From contig JBBQGV010000001.1 in the NCBI GenBank assembly GCA_038323375.1, positions 85,753 through 149,752 of the forward strand: DNA of 64,000 bases. Direction: 5' to 3'. Made by a program: the position numbers and the translations under genes. The notes under the pieces are model-generated. The model was not told where the DNA came from, made no database searches, and saw only the letters and a program-made list of their open reading frames with translations. Shown here piece by piece: positions 1 through 7,493 of this stretch. Source of the DNA: JABWAJ01 sp038323375 (lineage in GTDB: Bacteria; Bacteroidota; Bacteroidia; Chitinophagales; Saprospiraceae). The first letter of the stretch is position 1. Each line of letters begins with the position of its first letter.

Positions 1-2
1 GG

Positions 3-362
3 GTGTCCGTTTGGGATGACGAAACAAACCGGCGGGTATTTGGCAAGTGTTCCAATCAAAATTGGCACGGCCACAATTACGACCTGTTTATTACGGTTAA
101 AGGAATGCCTGATCCGTTGACCGGCTTCATCATGGACGTGAAGGAGTTGAGCCAATTGATTAAGACCGTGATTGTAGATAAGGTTGACCACGCTAACCTC
201 AACCTCGACGTGGATTTTATTCCAGAAGGCATGCAACCAACGACCGAAAATTTAGTTATTTTGTTTTGGAAAGCATTAGAACCGCACCTCCAAAACTGCA
301 AACTCCATAGCATCCGCCTGCACGAAACAGAGAACATCTATGCCGAGTATTTTGGCGAGTAG
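3..362 (+). CDS. 6-pyruvoyl-tetrahydropterin synthase / 6-carboxytetrahydropterin synthase family, 5' truncated by window edge
   Basis: C-terminal 119 residues of a PTPS/QueD-family enzyme, which acts on dihydroneopterin triphosphate in the folate, biopterin or queuosine routes. The HGHNY zinc-ligand motif, the preceding GKC segment with the catalytic-type cysteine, the DVKEL stretch, the DHxxLN motif and a late LHETE segment are all visible. The N-terminal FxAAH ligand region is missing, so the reading frame must continue upstream of base 1; the GTG at base 3 is not the true start. It sits 58 bases before folE on the same strand, which makes the product of folE its likely substrate. QueD and true PTPS cannot be separated from this fragment. 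Confidence 0.85.
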   Translation: MSVWDDETNRRVFGKCSNQNWHGHNYDLFITVKGMPDPLTGFIMDVKELSQLIKTVIVDKVDHANLNLDVDFIPEGMQPTTENLVILFWKALEPHLQNCKLHSIRLHETENIYAEYFGE

Positions 363-420
363 CGATGGTTGACCAGGGAATGAGGTTGCTGGCGAAAAGT
401 ATCGTAGAAAATTGACCGAC

Positions 421-1017
421 ATGGCACAGCAAAACAAAGATCACCAGGCAGAAGACAGCCTCCGGGCTATGATTGACAGCTACAAGACCATCCTTGAACG
501 GCTCGGCGAGGACACTACCCGGGAAGGGTTGCTGAAAACGCCGGAACGGGCCGGAAAAGCCATGCGTTTCCTGACCAAAGGGTACGAAGAAGACGCCGAA
601 GCGATTCTGCGCTCTGCCATGTTCCGGGAAGATTACAGCGAAATGGTGATCGTTAAGGATATCGAGTTGTATTCGTTGTGCGAACACCACTTACTGCCTT
701 TTTATGGGAAAGCGCACGTCGCCTACATCCCCAACGGCCATATCGTCGGATTGAGTAAAATTCCCCGGGTGATAGATGTGTTTGCACGGCGTCTTCAGGT
801 GCAGGAACGCCTCACCGACCAGATTTTGCATTGCATCCAGAAGACCCTCAACCCGCTGGGCGTAGCCATTGTCATCGAAGCCAAACACATGTGCATGATG
901 ATGCGGGGCGTCCAAAAACAGAATTCACTCACCACCACTTCTGCGTTTACCGGGGAATTTCAAAGAGTGGAAACGAGGAGCGAGTTTTTGTCGCTGATTG
1001 GATCACGGTTGCATTGA
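421..1017 (+). CDS. folE: GTP cyclohydrolase I
   Basis: Converts GTP to 7,8-dihydroneopterin triphosphate, the first step to folates and related pterins, in the cytosol. The zinc site is complete: Cys87 and His90 in LCEHHLLPF and Cys158 in HMCMMMRGV. The GLSKIPR and FARRLQVQERLT segments are typical of type IA enzymes. The length of about 198 residues fits the family. The ATG at 421 is preferred; an in-frame TTG lies three codons upstream at 412. It follows the PTPS-type gene closely, suggesting co-transcription. The stop codon runs directly into a purine-only repeat. Confidence 0.95.
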   Translation: MAQQNKDHQAEDSLRAMIDSYKTILERLGEDTTREGLLKTPERAGKAMRFLTKGYEEDAEAILRSAMFREDYSEMVIVKDIELYSLCEHHLLPFYGKAHVAYIPNGHIVGLSKIPRVIDVFARRLQVQERLTDQILHCIQKTLNPLGVAIVIEAKHMCMMMRGVQKQNSLTTTSAFTGEFQRVETRSEFLSLIGSRLH

Positions 1018-1078
1018 GAGAGGGGGGGAGAGGGAGAGGGAGAGAGAGGGAGAGAGAGGGAGAGGGAGGGGGAGAGAG
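1016..1078 (+). repeat. Purine-only GA/GGGAGA microsatellite
   Basis: About 62 bases made only of G and A on the plus strand, in short GAGAGG and GGGAGA units, beginning inside the folE stop codon and ending about 35 bases before fabD. It could form triplex or G-rich structure and is a plausible site of slippage affecting the spacing to fabD. It has no coding capacity of its own. Confidence 0.9.
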
Positions 1079-1112
1079 GCGCAATTGTCTAACATCTAAC
1101 ATCTATCATAGT

Positions 1113-1994
1113 ATGAAAGCATACATCTTCCCTGGCCAGGGTGCCCAGTTTCCGGGCATGGGCAAAGATCTTTACGAAAATTCGGAGCAGGCGCGTTCTT
1201 TATTCGAGCAAGCCAATGACATTTTAGGATTTCGGATCACCGACGTCCTGTTTGAAGGCAGCGAAGAAGACCTGCGGCAAACGAAAATTACCCAGCCGGC
1301 TATTTTTATTCACTCCTGCATCACGGCACAGTTAGCGGGCGCCGCGTTCCAGCCGGATATGGTGGCGGGCCATTCGCTGGGAGAATTTTCGGCGCTGGTT
1401 GCTGCGGGCGCATTGACGTTTGAAGACGGCCTCCGCTTAGTGCAGCAGCGGGCATTGGCCATGCAAAAAGCCTGTGAAGCAGTGGAAGGCACGATGGCCG
1501 CCATTCTGGGGCTGGAAGACGAAGTAGTAGAGCAGGTCTGCAGCGGCATTACGGATGAAATTGTGGTGCCTGCAAACTACAATTGCCCCGGGCAATTGGT
1601 CATTTCCGGTAGTGTACCCGGCATTGACTTGGCCATTGAAAAACTCACGGCGGCCGGCGCGCTTCGAGCCATGAAACTCGCTGTTGGGGGCGCTTTTCAC
1701 TCCCCCCTGATGCAGCCTGCGCAGGACGAATTGCGGGCCGCCATCGAACGTACTGTTTTTGCGACGCCGGTTTGTCCGGTTTATCAAAACGTACATGCGC
1801 AGGCAGAAACTGACCCCGCGAAAATCCGCGAAAACCTCGTGGCACAACTCACGGCCCCGGTTCGCTGGACGCAAACCATGCAAAACATGATCCGCGACGG
1901 GGTTACAGCATTCGTTGAAGTCGGCGGCAACGGCAAAGTGTTGCAGGGTTTAGTAAAAAAAATAGACCGCAAGTTTCCGACTTCTGTACTGTAA
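1113..1994 (+). CDS. fabD: Malonyl-CoA:ACP transacylase
   Basis: Moves malonyl groups from CoA to acyl carrier protein for fatty acid synthesis. FPGQGAQ is at the N-terminus, the nucleophile elbow GHSLGEF places the catalytic serine at residue 88, and His196 in GGAFHSPLM is the partner; PVYQN and VEVGGNGKVLQGL close the fold. At 293 residues it has normal length. The frame stays open upstream to base 831, through folE in another frame and the purine repeat, but family alignment fixes the start at the ATG at 1113 (MKAYIFPGQG). Confidence 0.95.
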   Translation: MKAYIFPGQGAQFPGMGKDLYENSEQARSLFEQANDILGFRITDVLFEGSEEDLRQTKITQPAIFIHSCITAQLAGAAFQPDMVAGHSLGEFSALVAAGALTFEDGLRLVQQRALAMQKACEAVEGTMAAILGLEDEVVEQVCSGITDEIVVPANYNCPGQLVISGSVPGIDLAIEKLTAAGALRAMKLAVGGAFHSPLMQPAQDELRAAIERTVFATPVCPVYQNVHAQAETDPAKIRENLVAQLTAPVRWTQTMQNMIRDGVTAFVEVGGNGKVLQGLVKKIDRKFPTSVL

Positions 1995-2118
1995 GTTGCC
2001 AAACTTACCAAAACTGTTTAGAAAAGTTGATTTTTTGATTTTTTGAACGCATATTTACGCGCTTCCAGGCGCTGGATTATTCATTCAGCACCCCTAAACA
2101 GCAAGTGGAACAAACAGG

Positions 2119-2676
2119 ATGGTCAGATCAGAAATAAAAAGTGGAAAAGTATTGCTCGCAGAGCCATTCATGATGGACCCGAATTTCCGGCGTTCCGCAA
2201 TTTTGCTGTGCGAGCATACGAACGAAAACAGCATCGGGTTCATTATGAACAAACCCTTGGATGTTCGCATTGATGAACTGATCAAAGGCTTTCCCGAATT
2301 TGAATCCACTGTTCTGTTTGGTGGCCCAGTGCAAACCGATACGATCCATTACATCCACAACAGCGGCGCGCTTTTGGAAGGCAGCTTGCGGATAATGGAC
2401 GGCGTTTATTGGGGCGGTGATTTTGAAAAACTCAAATTTCTGATCCATACCCAACTTATCTTGCCCGAAAACATCCGCTTTTTTGTCGGCTATTCCGGTT
2501 GGTCGGAAGGCCAGTTGACCGACGAAATGTCCTATGGCTCTTGGCTCGTCGCTGACATGGATGCCAATTACCTGTTCAAAACCCTGCCCGATAAACTCTG
2601 GCGCCAGGCGATGAGCCACAAAGGGGATACATTTGCCATCATTGCTGGCATGCCGGAGCAATTGATCTGGAATTAG
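2119..2676 (+). CDS. yqgE: YqgE/AlgH family protein
   Basis: A 185-residue member of the YqgE/AlgH (DUF179) family, widespread cytosolic proteins of unsettled function. Typical signatures are seen: GKVLLAEPFMMDPNF near the N-terminus, SIGFIMNKPL, the FGGPV motif, the YWGGDF segment and the FVGYSGWSEGQL motif. The ATG start at 2119 gives the standard family N-terminus. It stands alone between fabD and the convergent recQ gene, and a strong inverted repeat follows its stop codon. Confidence 0.9.
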   Translation: MVRSEIKSGKVLLAEPFMMDPNFRRSAILLCEHTNENSIGFIMNKPLDVRIDELIKGFPEFESTVLFGGPVQTDTIHYIHNSGALLEGSLRIMDGVYWGGDFEKLKFLIHTQLILPENIRFFVGYSGWSEGQLTDEMSYGSWLVADMDANYLFKTLPDKLWRQAMSHKGDTFAIIAGMPEQLIWN

Positions 2677-2706
2677 TGCCTGTCTTTAGAGTCCGATAAC
2701 TGCGTT

Positions 2707-2766
2707 ATGCGAAGGCCAGAAAAGCGTCATTTACGCGAGTAAACTCCGATTTTCTGGCCTTCGCAT
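2707..2766. terminator. Long inverted repeat between convergent yqgE and recQ
   Basis: Perfect 17-base arms (2707-2723 and 2750-2766, core GCGAAGGCCAGAAAA) enclose a 26-base loop. Lying between two genes that converge, it can act as a terminator in both directions. The arms are longer than usual for an intrinsic terminator and there is no T-run directly behind them, so a small palindromic repeat element is an alternative. Confidence 0.6.
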
Positions 2767-2819
2767 GCCTTGTTCTCGAACGCAATATAACGTCAACATT
2801 GCCCACCTACGGCACGAAC

Positions 2820-4721
2820 CTACCCCAACCCCAGCCTTCCGTCCTCCTCCTCCAAATACCCCTCATCTACCAAATACCCGATGGCCGTCAGTACCTTTTC
2901 TTCCTGTGCCGGCGGAAAAGCTTTTACCACTTGCTCCAGTGTTAAAGTGCCAGCTTGCAGCAATTCCTGAATCCACTTTTTGTAGTTTTCAAACTGATCC
3001 GTGCTGATGTCGGTTCGGGTGCGACCAGTGCAGACATCGCAGATGCCACAGTTTTTATCCACCTCCTGACCAAAATAGTGCAACAATTGGCGGTTGCGGC
3101 ACACCGGCGTTTCCGCGTAAGCGACCGCTTTCCGGATGCGCTCCAAATGGCGGTTTTTGCGAAAAGCGTACAGTGGGCGGTCTATGTCCAATACGTTCGC
3201 ATCCACCCGTTCTTTGGTGAAAACGATTTGCGGTTTTTCCTTTTGTGGCGAATAGTCAACAATCCCGTCTTTGTGCAGCAGCTTCAGGGATTTATCCAAT
3301 TCTGCTCTGGTAATGTTCAAAAAATTGGCCAACTGGCCTTCTCGTACATTAATATTATTTAAGAAAGCCCCCTGATATGTGCGCAAAATCGCTTTGATGA
3401 TGCGATCTAATTTGGGATGCCGAAGCAGGTAATCGTACAATTCTTCTTTGGATACGAGAATGCGCAGGGTAGAAGGGATCAATATCGCTTCGTTCAACAC
3501 AATCCAGCCCGCTTGTTCCAGCACTTTTAGGCAACTCAATACTTTAATTGCTTTAAAGCCATAGTTTTTACAAAACTCGGCCATGTCAAAATCGTAGCCT
3601 TCGCCTTCACCGCTTCCAATGGCCAGTTGAAGGTAGCTGCCCAATGCTTTGTACACCTGCCTGAGTTCTTCTATTTCGGGGAACGCGACTTCGTACTGTT
3701 CTTCTAATGAGCGGCGGTCGTTGTCGTTGTACAACAAGACGGCGTACGCTTTTTTTTCATCGCGTCCGGCGCGCCCGGCTTCCTGAAAATAAGCTTCTAT
3801 GCTGTCGGGCAGATCCATGTGCACCACAATGCGCACGTCGGGTTTGTCAATACCCATTCCGAATGCATTGGTACTGACCATCACACGCACTTTGTTGGCT
3901 ACCCAGGCGTCCTGCTTGGCGGAACGCGCTTCCGGACTTAGCCCCGCGTTGTAATAATCGGCGCTGATGCCCTGCTTTTTGAGGAGGTCGGCAATGTCTT
4001 TGGTTTTTTTTCGGCTGCGCACGTACACGACGCCGCAGCCGCGAACTTTGGTCAGAATATCGGCAAGCTTCTCTAATTTGTGGTCTTCCTGCAAAACGGA
4101 ATAGGAGAGGTTGTCACGGGTAAAGCTTTTTTGGAAAACATGGCGTTTGTGAAAAGCCAATTTTTCCTGAATATCTTCCACGACCTGCTGCGTGGCGGTT
4201 GCGGTCAGAGCCAGCACCGGCACATTGGGCAGCCATTCCCGGATTTTGGAAATTTCCAAATAAGGCGGCCTGAAATCGTAGCCCCATTGCGAAACACAGT
4301 GCGCTTCATCTATGGCCAGCAGGTTCACCTTCATGCGCCGGATGCGTTCTTTGGCTAAGTCAGTTGTTAGCCTTTCCGGCGAAAGGTAGAGCAGCTTGGT
4401 ATTTCCGTATACGCAATTATCAAGGATACGGTCAATGTCGCGGTAAGCCATGCCGGAGAAAATGGCGACTGCCGGAATATCCCGTTTTTGCAGGTTGTAC
4501 ACCTGATCTTTCATCAGCGCAATAAGCGGCGACACCACGATGCAAATGCCTTCCTGACAAAGCGCCGGCACCTGAAAACAGATGGATTTTCCCCCGCCGG
4601 TTGGCATCAGGGCAAGGGTGTCCGCGCCATTCAGAACCGACTGTATGATGTCTTCCTGGAGTGGCCGGAATTGATCGTATCCCCAATATTGCTTTAGAAT
4701 GGCTTGCGGCGAAACGGACAT
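2820..4721 (-). CDS. recQ: ATP-dependent DNA helicase RecQ
   Basis: Superfamily 2 3'-5' helicase for DNA repair and recombination. Motif 0 (YDQFRPLQ), Walker A TGGGKS with Lys45, DEAH at residues 138-141, the aromatic-rich loop, TATAT, FGMGIDKPDVR and QEAGRAGRD are all present. The RecQ C-terminal region carries a zinc-binding cysteine set (CR...CGICDVC near residue 575) and a winged helix. The 633-residue protein ends without a recognisable HRDC domain, with a short helical tail instead. A well-formed promoter lies about 30 bases upstream. Confidence 0.95.
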   Translation of the reverse strand: MSVSPQAILKQYWGYDQFRPLQEDIIQSVLNGADTLALMPTGGGKSICFQVPALCQEGICIVVSPLIALMKDQVYNLQKRDIPAVAIFSGMAYRDIDRILDNCVYGNTKLLYLSPERLTTDLAKERIRRMKVNLLAIDEAHCVSQWGYDFRPPYLEISKIREWLPNVPVLALTATATQQVVEDIQEKLAFHKRHVFQKSFTRDNLSYSVLQEDHKLEKLADILTKVRGCGVVYVRSRKKTKDIADLLKKQGISADYYNAGLSPEARSAKQDAWVANKVRVMVSTNAFGMGIDKPDVRIVVHMDLPDSIEAYFQEAGRAGRDEKKAYAVLLYNDNDRRSLEEQYEVAFPEIEELRQVYKALGSYLQLAIGSGEGEGYDFDMAEFCKNYGFKAIKVLSCLKVLEQAGWIVLNEAILIPSTLRILVSKEELYDYLLRHPKLDRIIKAILRTYQGAFLNNINVREGQLANFLNITRAELDKSLKLLHKDGIVDYSPQKEKPQIVFTKERVDANVLDIDRPLYAFRKNRHLERIRKAVAYAETPVCRNRQLLHYFGQEVDKNCGICDVCTGRTRTDISTDQFENYKKWIQELLQAGTLTLEQVVKAFPPAQEEKVLTAIGYLVDEGYLEEEDGRLGLG

Positions 4722-4749
4722 AAAATGAGCTCTGAAAACCGATGATTTT

Positions 4750-4781
4750 CAAAGATACGCAAGTGGCGTGACAAGAACAAA
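4750..4781 (-). promoter_or_regulatory. Putative Bacteroidota-type promoter for recQ
   Basis: On the minus strand TTTG (4778-4781) is followed after 20 bases by TATCTTTG (4750-4757). This fits the known Bacteroidota primary sigma consensus TTTG-N19-21-TAnnTTTG, and it sits 29 bases before the recQ ATG. Confidence 0.6.
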
Positions 4782-4852
4782 AAAGAAGCGGAACAAGATG
4801 TTCCGCCCCCAAAAACAACTCAAATCGTTAATTCTTGCTGTACCGTACCGTA

Positions 4853-4962
4853 CCGCCGAACTCCAGTTCGGCGTAGCTTCTTGCTTCCGCCGAACTGGAG
4901 TTCAGCGGTACGGGGTACGGCGTAGTTTCTTGTTTCCGCCGAACTGGAGTTCAGCGGTGCGA
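4853..4962. repeat. Array of palindromic CCGAACTGGAGTTCGG-type repeats
   Basis: Three palindromes built on CCGAACT(C/G)(C/G)AGTTC(G/A)G occur between the end of leuB and the start of recQ. Two near-identical 43-base direct copies start at 4871 and 4920, each beginning GCGTAG(C/T)TTCTTG. The palindromes can fold as hairpins and may stop transcription leaving the leucine operon; the direct copies point to a multiplying intergenic repeat. Confidence 0.85.
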
Positions 4963-4964
4963 TA

Positions 4965-6080
4965 TCATATTATGGTCGAAACCTGAGCGATCATTTTTTC
5001 TGCCCTGGACTTGAAATATTCCGGCTCGGCAATCAGGCAATAAACTAAATCGCCAAATTGCGAGCAGCTACAGGGAATAGCCGGTTTGAGGTCGGGCGTA
5101 CCAATGCCCCTTTCCAGCAGGTATTGAACGGCTTTTCGAACGGCATTCGCCTCTTTAGTCAGGTTGAAATAGTCAAGGAGCATGGCTGCCGACAGGATCG
5201 CAGCAGCTGGGTTGGCAATATCCAATCCCGCAGCTTGCGGGTAGGAGCCATGGATGGGTTCGAACAAAGCCGTTTTTGCACCATAGGAAGCCGAAGGCAA
5301 TAAGCCCATAGAGCCGGCAATCACGCTGGCTTCGTCCGAAAGAATATCACCGAACATATTCGACGTCAGCATGACATCGAATTGCGCCGGGTACTGGATC
5401 AACTGCATGGCCGCGTTGTCCACAAACAGGTAATCCAGCTCAATATCGGGATGGCCTTTGGCCATTTCACCAACGACTTCCCGCCATAAGCGGGAGGTTT
5501 CCAAAACATTGGCTTTGTCTACCAGGGTCACTTTTTTGCGGCGCTTCCTGGCGTAATCAAAAGCCATTTCTGCAATACGTTCGATCTCATAGCGCTCGTA
5601 CACCGCCATGTCGTAGGCTCTGTTGCGGTCTTCGCTGCGGCCTTTTTCGCCGAAATAAATGTCGCCGGTTAATTCGCGCAGGATCACCATGTCTACCCCT
5701 TCAATCCGGTCGTCTTTCAGCGGGGAAAGGTGAGCCAAACTGCTGTAAGTCGTCACCGGCCGCACGTTGGCGTAAAGCCCAAGGGACTTGCGCAGCTTCA
5801 GCAAACCTTGCTCCGGTCTGATTTTTGCAGTTGGATCATTGTCGTATTTCGGGTGGCCAATGGCACCGAAAAGTACCGCATCGGCGTCCTTGCAGATGCT
5901 AAGCGTGGCTTCCGGCAACGGATCATTGTTGAGGTCAATGGCAATGGCGCCAACGTGGGCGTACACATAATCGAAATGGTGCTTAAAATGATCAGATACC
6001 GCTTCGAGCGCTTTCACAGCTTGCGTCGTCACCTCCGGCCCAATGCCGTCGCCGGGTAATACGGCAATTTGTTTTTTCAT
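4965..6080 (-). CDS. leuB: 3-isopropylmalate dehydrogenase
   Basis: Oxidises and decarboxylates 3-isopropylmalate to 2-oxoisocaproate using NAD. PGDGIGPEV near the N-terminus, the RPEQGLLKLRKSLGLYANVRP substrate segment, ELTGDIYFG, the DKANVLETSRLWR segment, the metal-site aspartates in the SNMFGDILSDEAS motif and the GSYPQAAG loop are all present. At 371 residues it is normal. It is the last gene of the leu operon; its ATG overlaps the leuD stop by four bases, so the two are translationally coupled. Confidence 0.95.
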   Translation of the reverse strand: MKKQIAVLPGDGIGPEVTTQAVKALEAVSDHFKHHFDYVYAHVGAIAIDLNNDPLPEATLSICKDADAVLFGAIGHPKYDNDPTAKIRPEQGLLKLRKSLGLYANVRPVTTYSSLAHLSPLKDDRIEGVDMVILRELTGDIYFGEKGRSEDRNRAYDMAVYERYEIERIAEMAFDYARKRRKKVTLVDKANVLETSRLWREVVGEMAKGHPDIELDYLFVDNAAMQLIQYPAQFDVMLTSNMFGDILSDEASVIAGSMGLLPSASYGAKTALFEPIHGSYPQAAGLDIANPAAAILSAAMLLDYFNLTKEANAVRKAVQYLLERGIGTPDLKPAIPCSCSQFGDLVYCLIAEPEYFKSRAEKMIAQVSTII

Positions 6081-6670
6081 ACCGATTCACGTTGTTTTTC
6101 AAAAGCTGCAACTTCAGTTTTGAGGCTGATCAGGTAGTCAATGTCGTCGTACCCGTTCAACAGGCACATTTTTTTGTAAGGGTCTATCTCAAATCGGGCA
6201 GACAAACCTTTGGCAGGAATGCCAAAGGTTTGTTGTGCCAGATCTACTTCAAACTGAGTTTTTGGATCGGCTTCAATGGTTTCAAAAATCTGGTTCAGGA
6301 ATGTATCAGAAACCTCCACGGGCAGCAAACCGTTATTGATGGCGTTGCCCCGAAAAATGTCTGCATAAAAACTGGAAACCACCACCCGAAAACCATAGTC
6401 ATACAAAGCCCACGCCGCGTGTTCCCTGCTGGAACCACACCCGAAATTTTTACCGGCCACCAAAATTGCACCGCCGTAGATCGGGTTGTTCAGCACGAAA
6501 TCCTGCTTTGGCGTTCCATTCGCCTGGTAACGCCAGTCGCGAAACAGGTTTTCACCGAAGCCCTCCCGCGTGGTCGCTTTCAGAAAGCGCGCAGGAATGA
6601 CCTGGTCGGTGTCCACATCCTCGGCAGGCAGTGGAACGGCCGTTGAGCAAAGTATTTGAAACTTTTCCAT
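6077..6670 (-). CDS. leuD: 3-isopropylmalate dehydratase small subunit
   Basis: Small swivelling subunit of isopropylmalate isomerase, working with LeuC. The family motifs VDTDQVIPARFL and FGCGSSREHAAWAL are present. The chosen ATG at 6670 (MEKFQIL) gives 197 residues; the frame is open to 6718, but that extension lies inside the upstream desaturase gene. It starts 10 bases after the desaturase stop and overlaps leuB. In this operon the small subunit is separated from leuC by the desaturase gene. Confidence 0.95.
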   Translation of the reverse strand: MEKFQILCSTAVPLPAEDVDTDQVIPARFLKATTREGFGENLFRDWRYQANGTPKQDFVLNNPIYGGAILVAGKNFGCGSSREHAAWALYDYGFRVVVSSFYADIFRGNAINNGLLPVEVSDTFLNQIFETIEADPKTQFEVDLAQQTFGIPAKGLSARFEIDPYKKMCLLNGYDDIDYLISLKTEVAAFEKQRESV

Positions 6671-6680
6671 AAAACGGAGC

Positions 6681-7436
6681 TTACGAAATTTTCTGTGTAT
6701 TAAACCGAATGACGCCAAGCGAGGCTAAAAGCATCAGGATCGGGTACGTGAAATCAAATTCAAACCAACGTTTTGCAAAGTTGATTGAATCCGGGAATTT
6801 GTGGTGGTTGTTCTGAAACAACTCGCCCATGAGCAGAATCCCAAGTGGAGAACTGTTGTGCGAATGGTCGCCGTTGTCAAAATTCTGATAGCCGTATTTA
6901 TGGCCGCACCAGTTGACCAAAGCGCCCTGAACAGGCCCGATCAGGTAGTGAACCGGCAGCAACAAGAGCCACCAGGCAGATACGTCCTGAAAAACAATGA
7001 AGTAGAGGTAGAACAAGGAATAGGCAACGCCCCAGCCGATGCGAACGACTAAGTTGTCGCCAAATTTATCCATCGCATTCCAAACCGGGAGGTTTTTGAT
7101 GAACTGGGTATCTGGCATGCGGATGCCGAGCACAAAATCGTTGTAGATACCGCGCGTTTTCATCATCATTTCGAAAACATCCTTGAAAAAGTGTGGAGAA
7201 TGGGGGTCTTTCTCAGTGTCGCTGTAAGCGTGGTGCATCCGGTGCATCACTGCATAGGCTCGTGGGATCAGGAAGGACGATCCCTGAAAAAGCCAGGTCA
7301 GAAAATAAAATACTTTTTCCGTGATTTTGCCCATGCTGAACATCTGATGCGAAGCATAACGGTGCAAAAACGCCGTGTGAAAAAATAAAGAGAGAAACCA
7401 GTGTGCCCAAAAGAAAATGATAATTGCCCAAAACAT
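6681..7436 (-). CDS. Acyl-CoA/acyl-lipid desaturase family membrane protein
   Basis: A 251-residue membrane desaturase-like protein with hydrophobic segments at about residues 1-20, 45-60 and 130-170. Histidine clusters typical of di-iron fatty-acid desaturases are seen: HTAFLHRYASH near the N-terminus, HRMHHAYSD, NWCGHKYG with GDHSHNS, and QNNHHKFP. In the last box a glutamine occupies the place of the first histidine of HxxHH. It would introduce a double bond in acyl chains at the membrane. It lies inside the leucine operon between leuC (58 bases upstream) and leuD (10 bases downstream), so it is probably co-transcribed. Regiospecificity cannot be read from sequence. Confidence 0.88.
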   Translation of the reverse strand: MFWAIIIFFWAHWFLSLFFHTAFLHRYASHQMFSMGKITEKVFYFLTWLFQGSSFLIPRAYAVMHRMHHAYSDTEKDPHSPHFFKDVFEMMMKTRGIYNDFVLGIRMPDTQFIKNLPVWNAMDKFGDNLVVRIGWGVAYSLFYLYFIVFQDVSAWWLLLLPVHYLIGPVQGALVNWCGHKYGYQNFDNGDHSHNSSPLGILLMGELFQNNHHKFPDSINFAKRWFEFDFTYPILMLLASLGVIRFNTQKIS

Positions 7437-7493
7437 AAATTCTGTTGATTTGATAAGTTAAAATGAATGTAAAACAACAGTTGGCGAAAGAAG

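Noticed and set aside
831..1112. Long upstream extension of the fabD frame
   Set aside because: It runs through folE in another frame and the purine tract; family N-terminus begins at 1113.
1437..1883. 148-codon minus-strand frame inside fabD
   Set aside because: Shadow of a well-identified gene; composition and sequence do not match any family.
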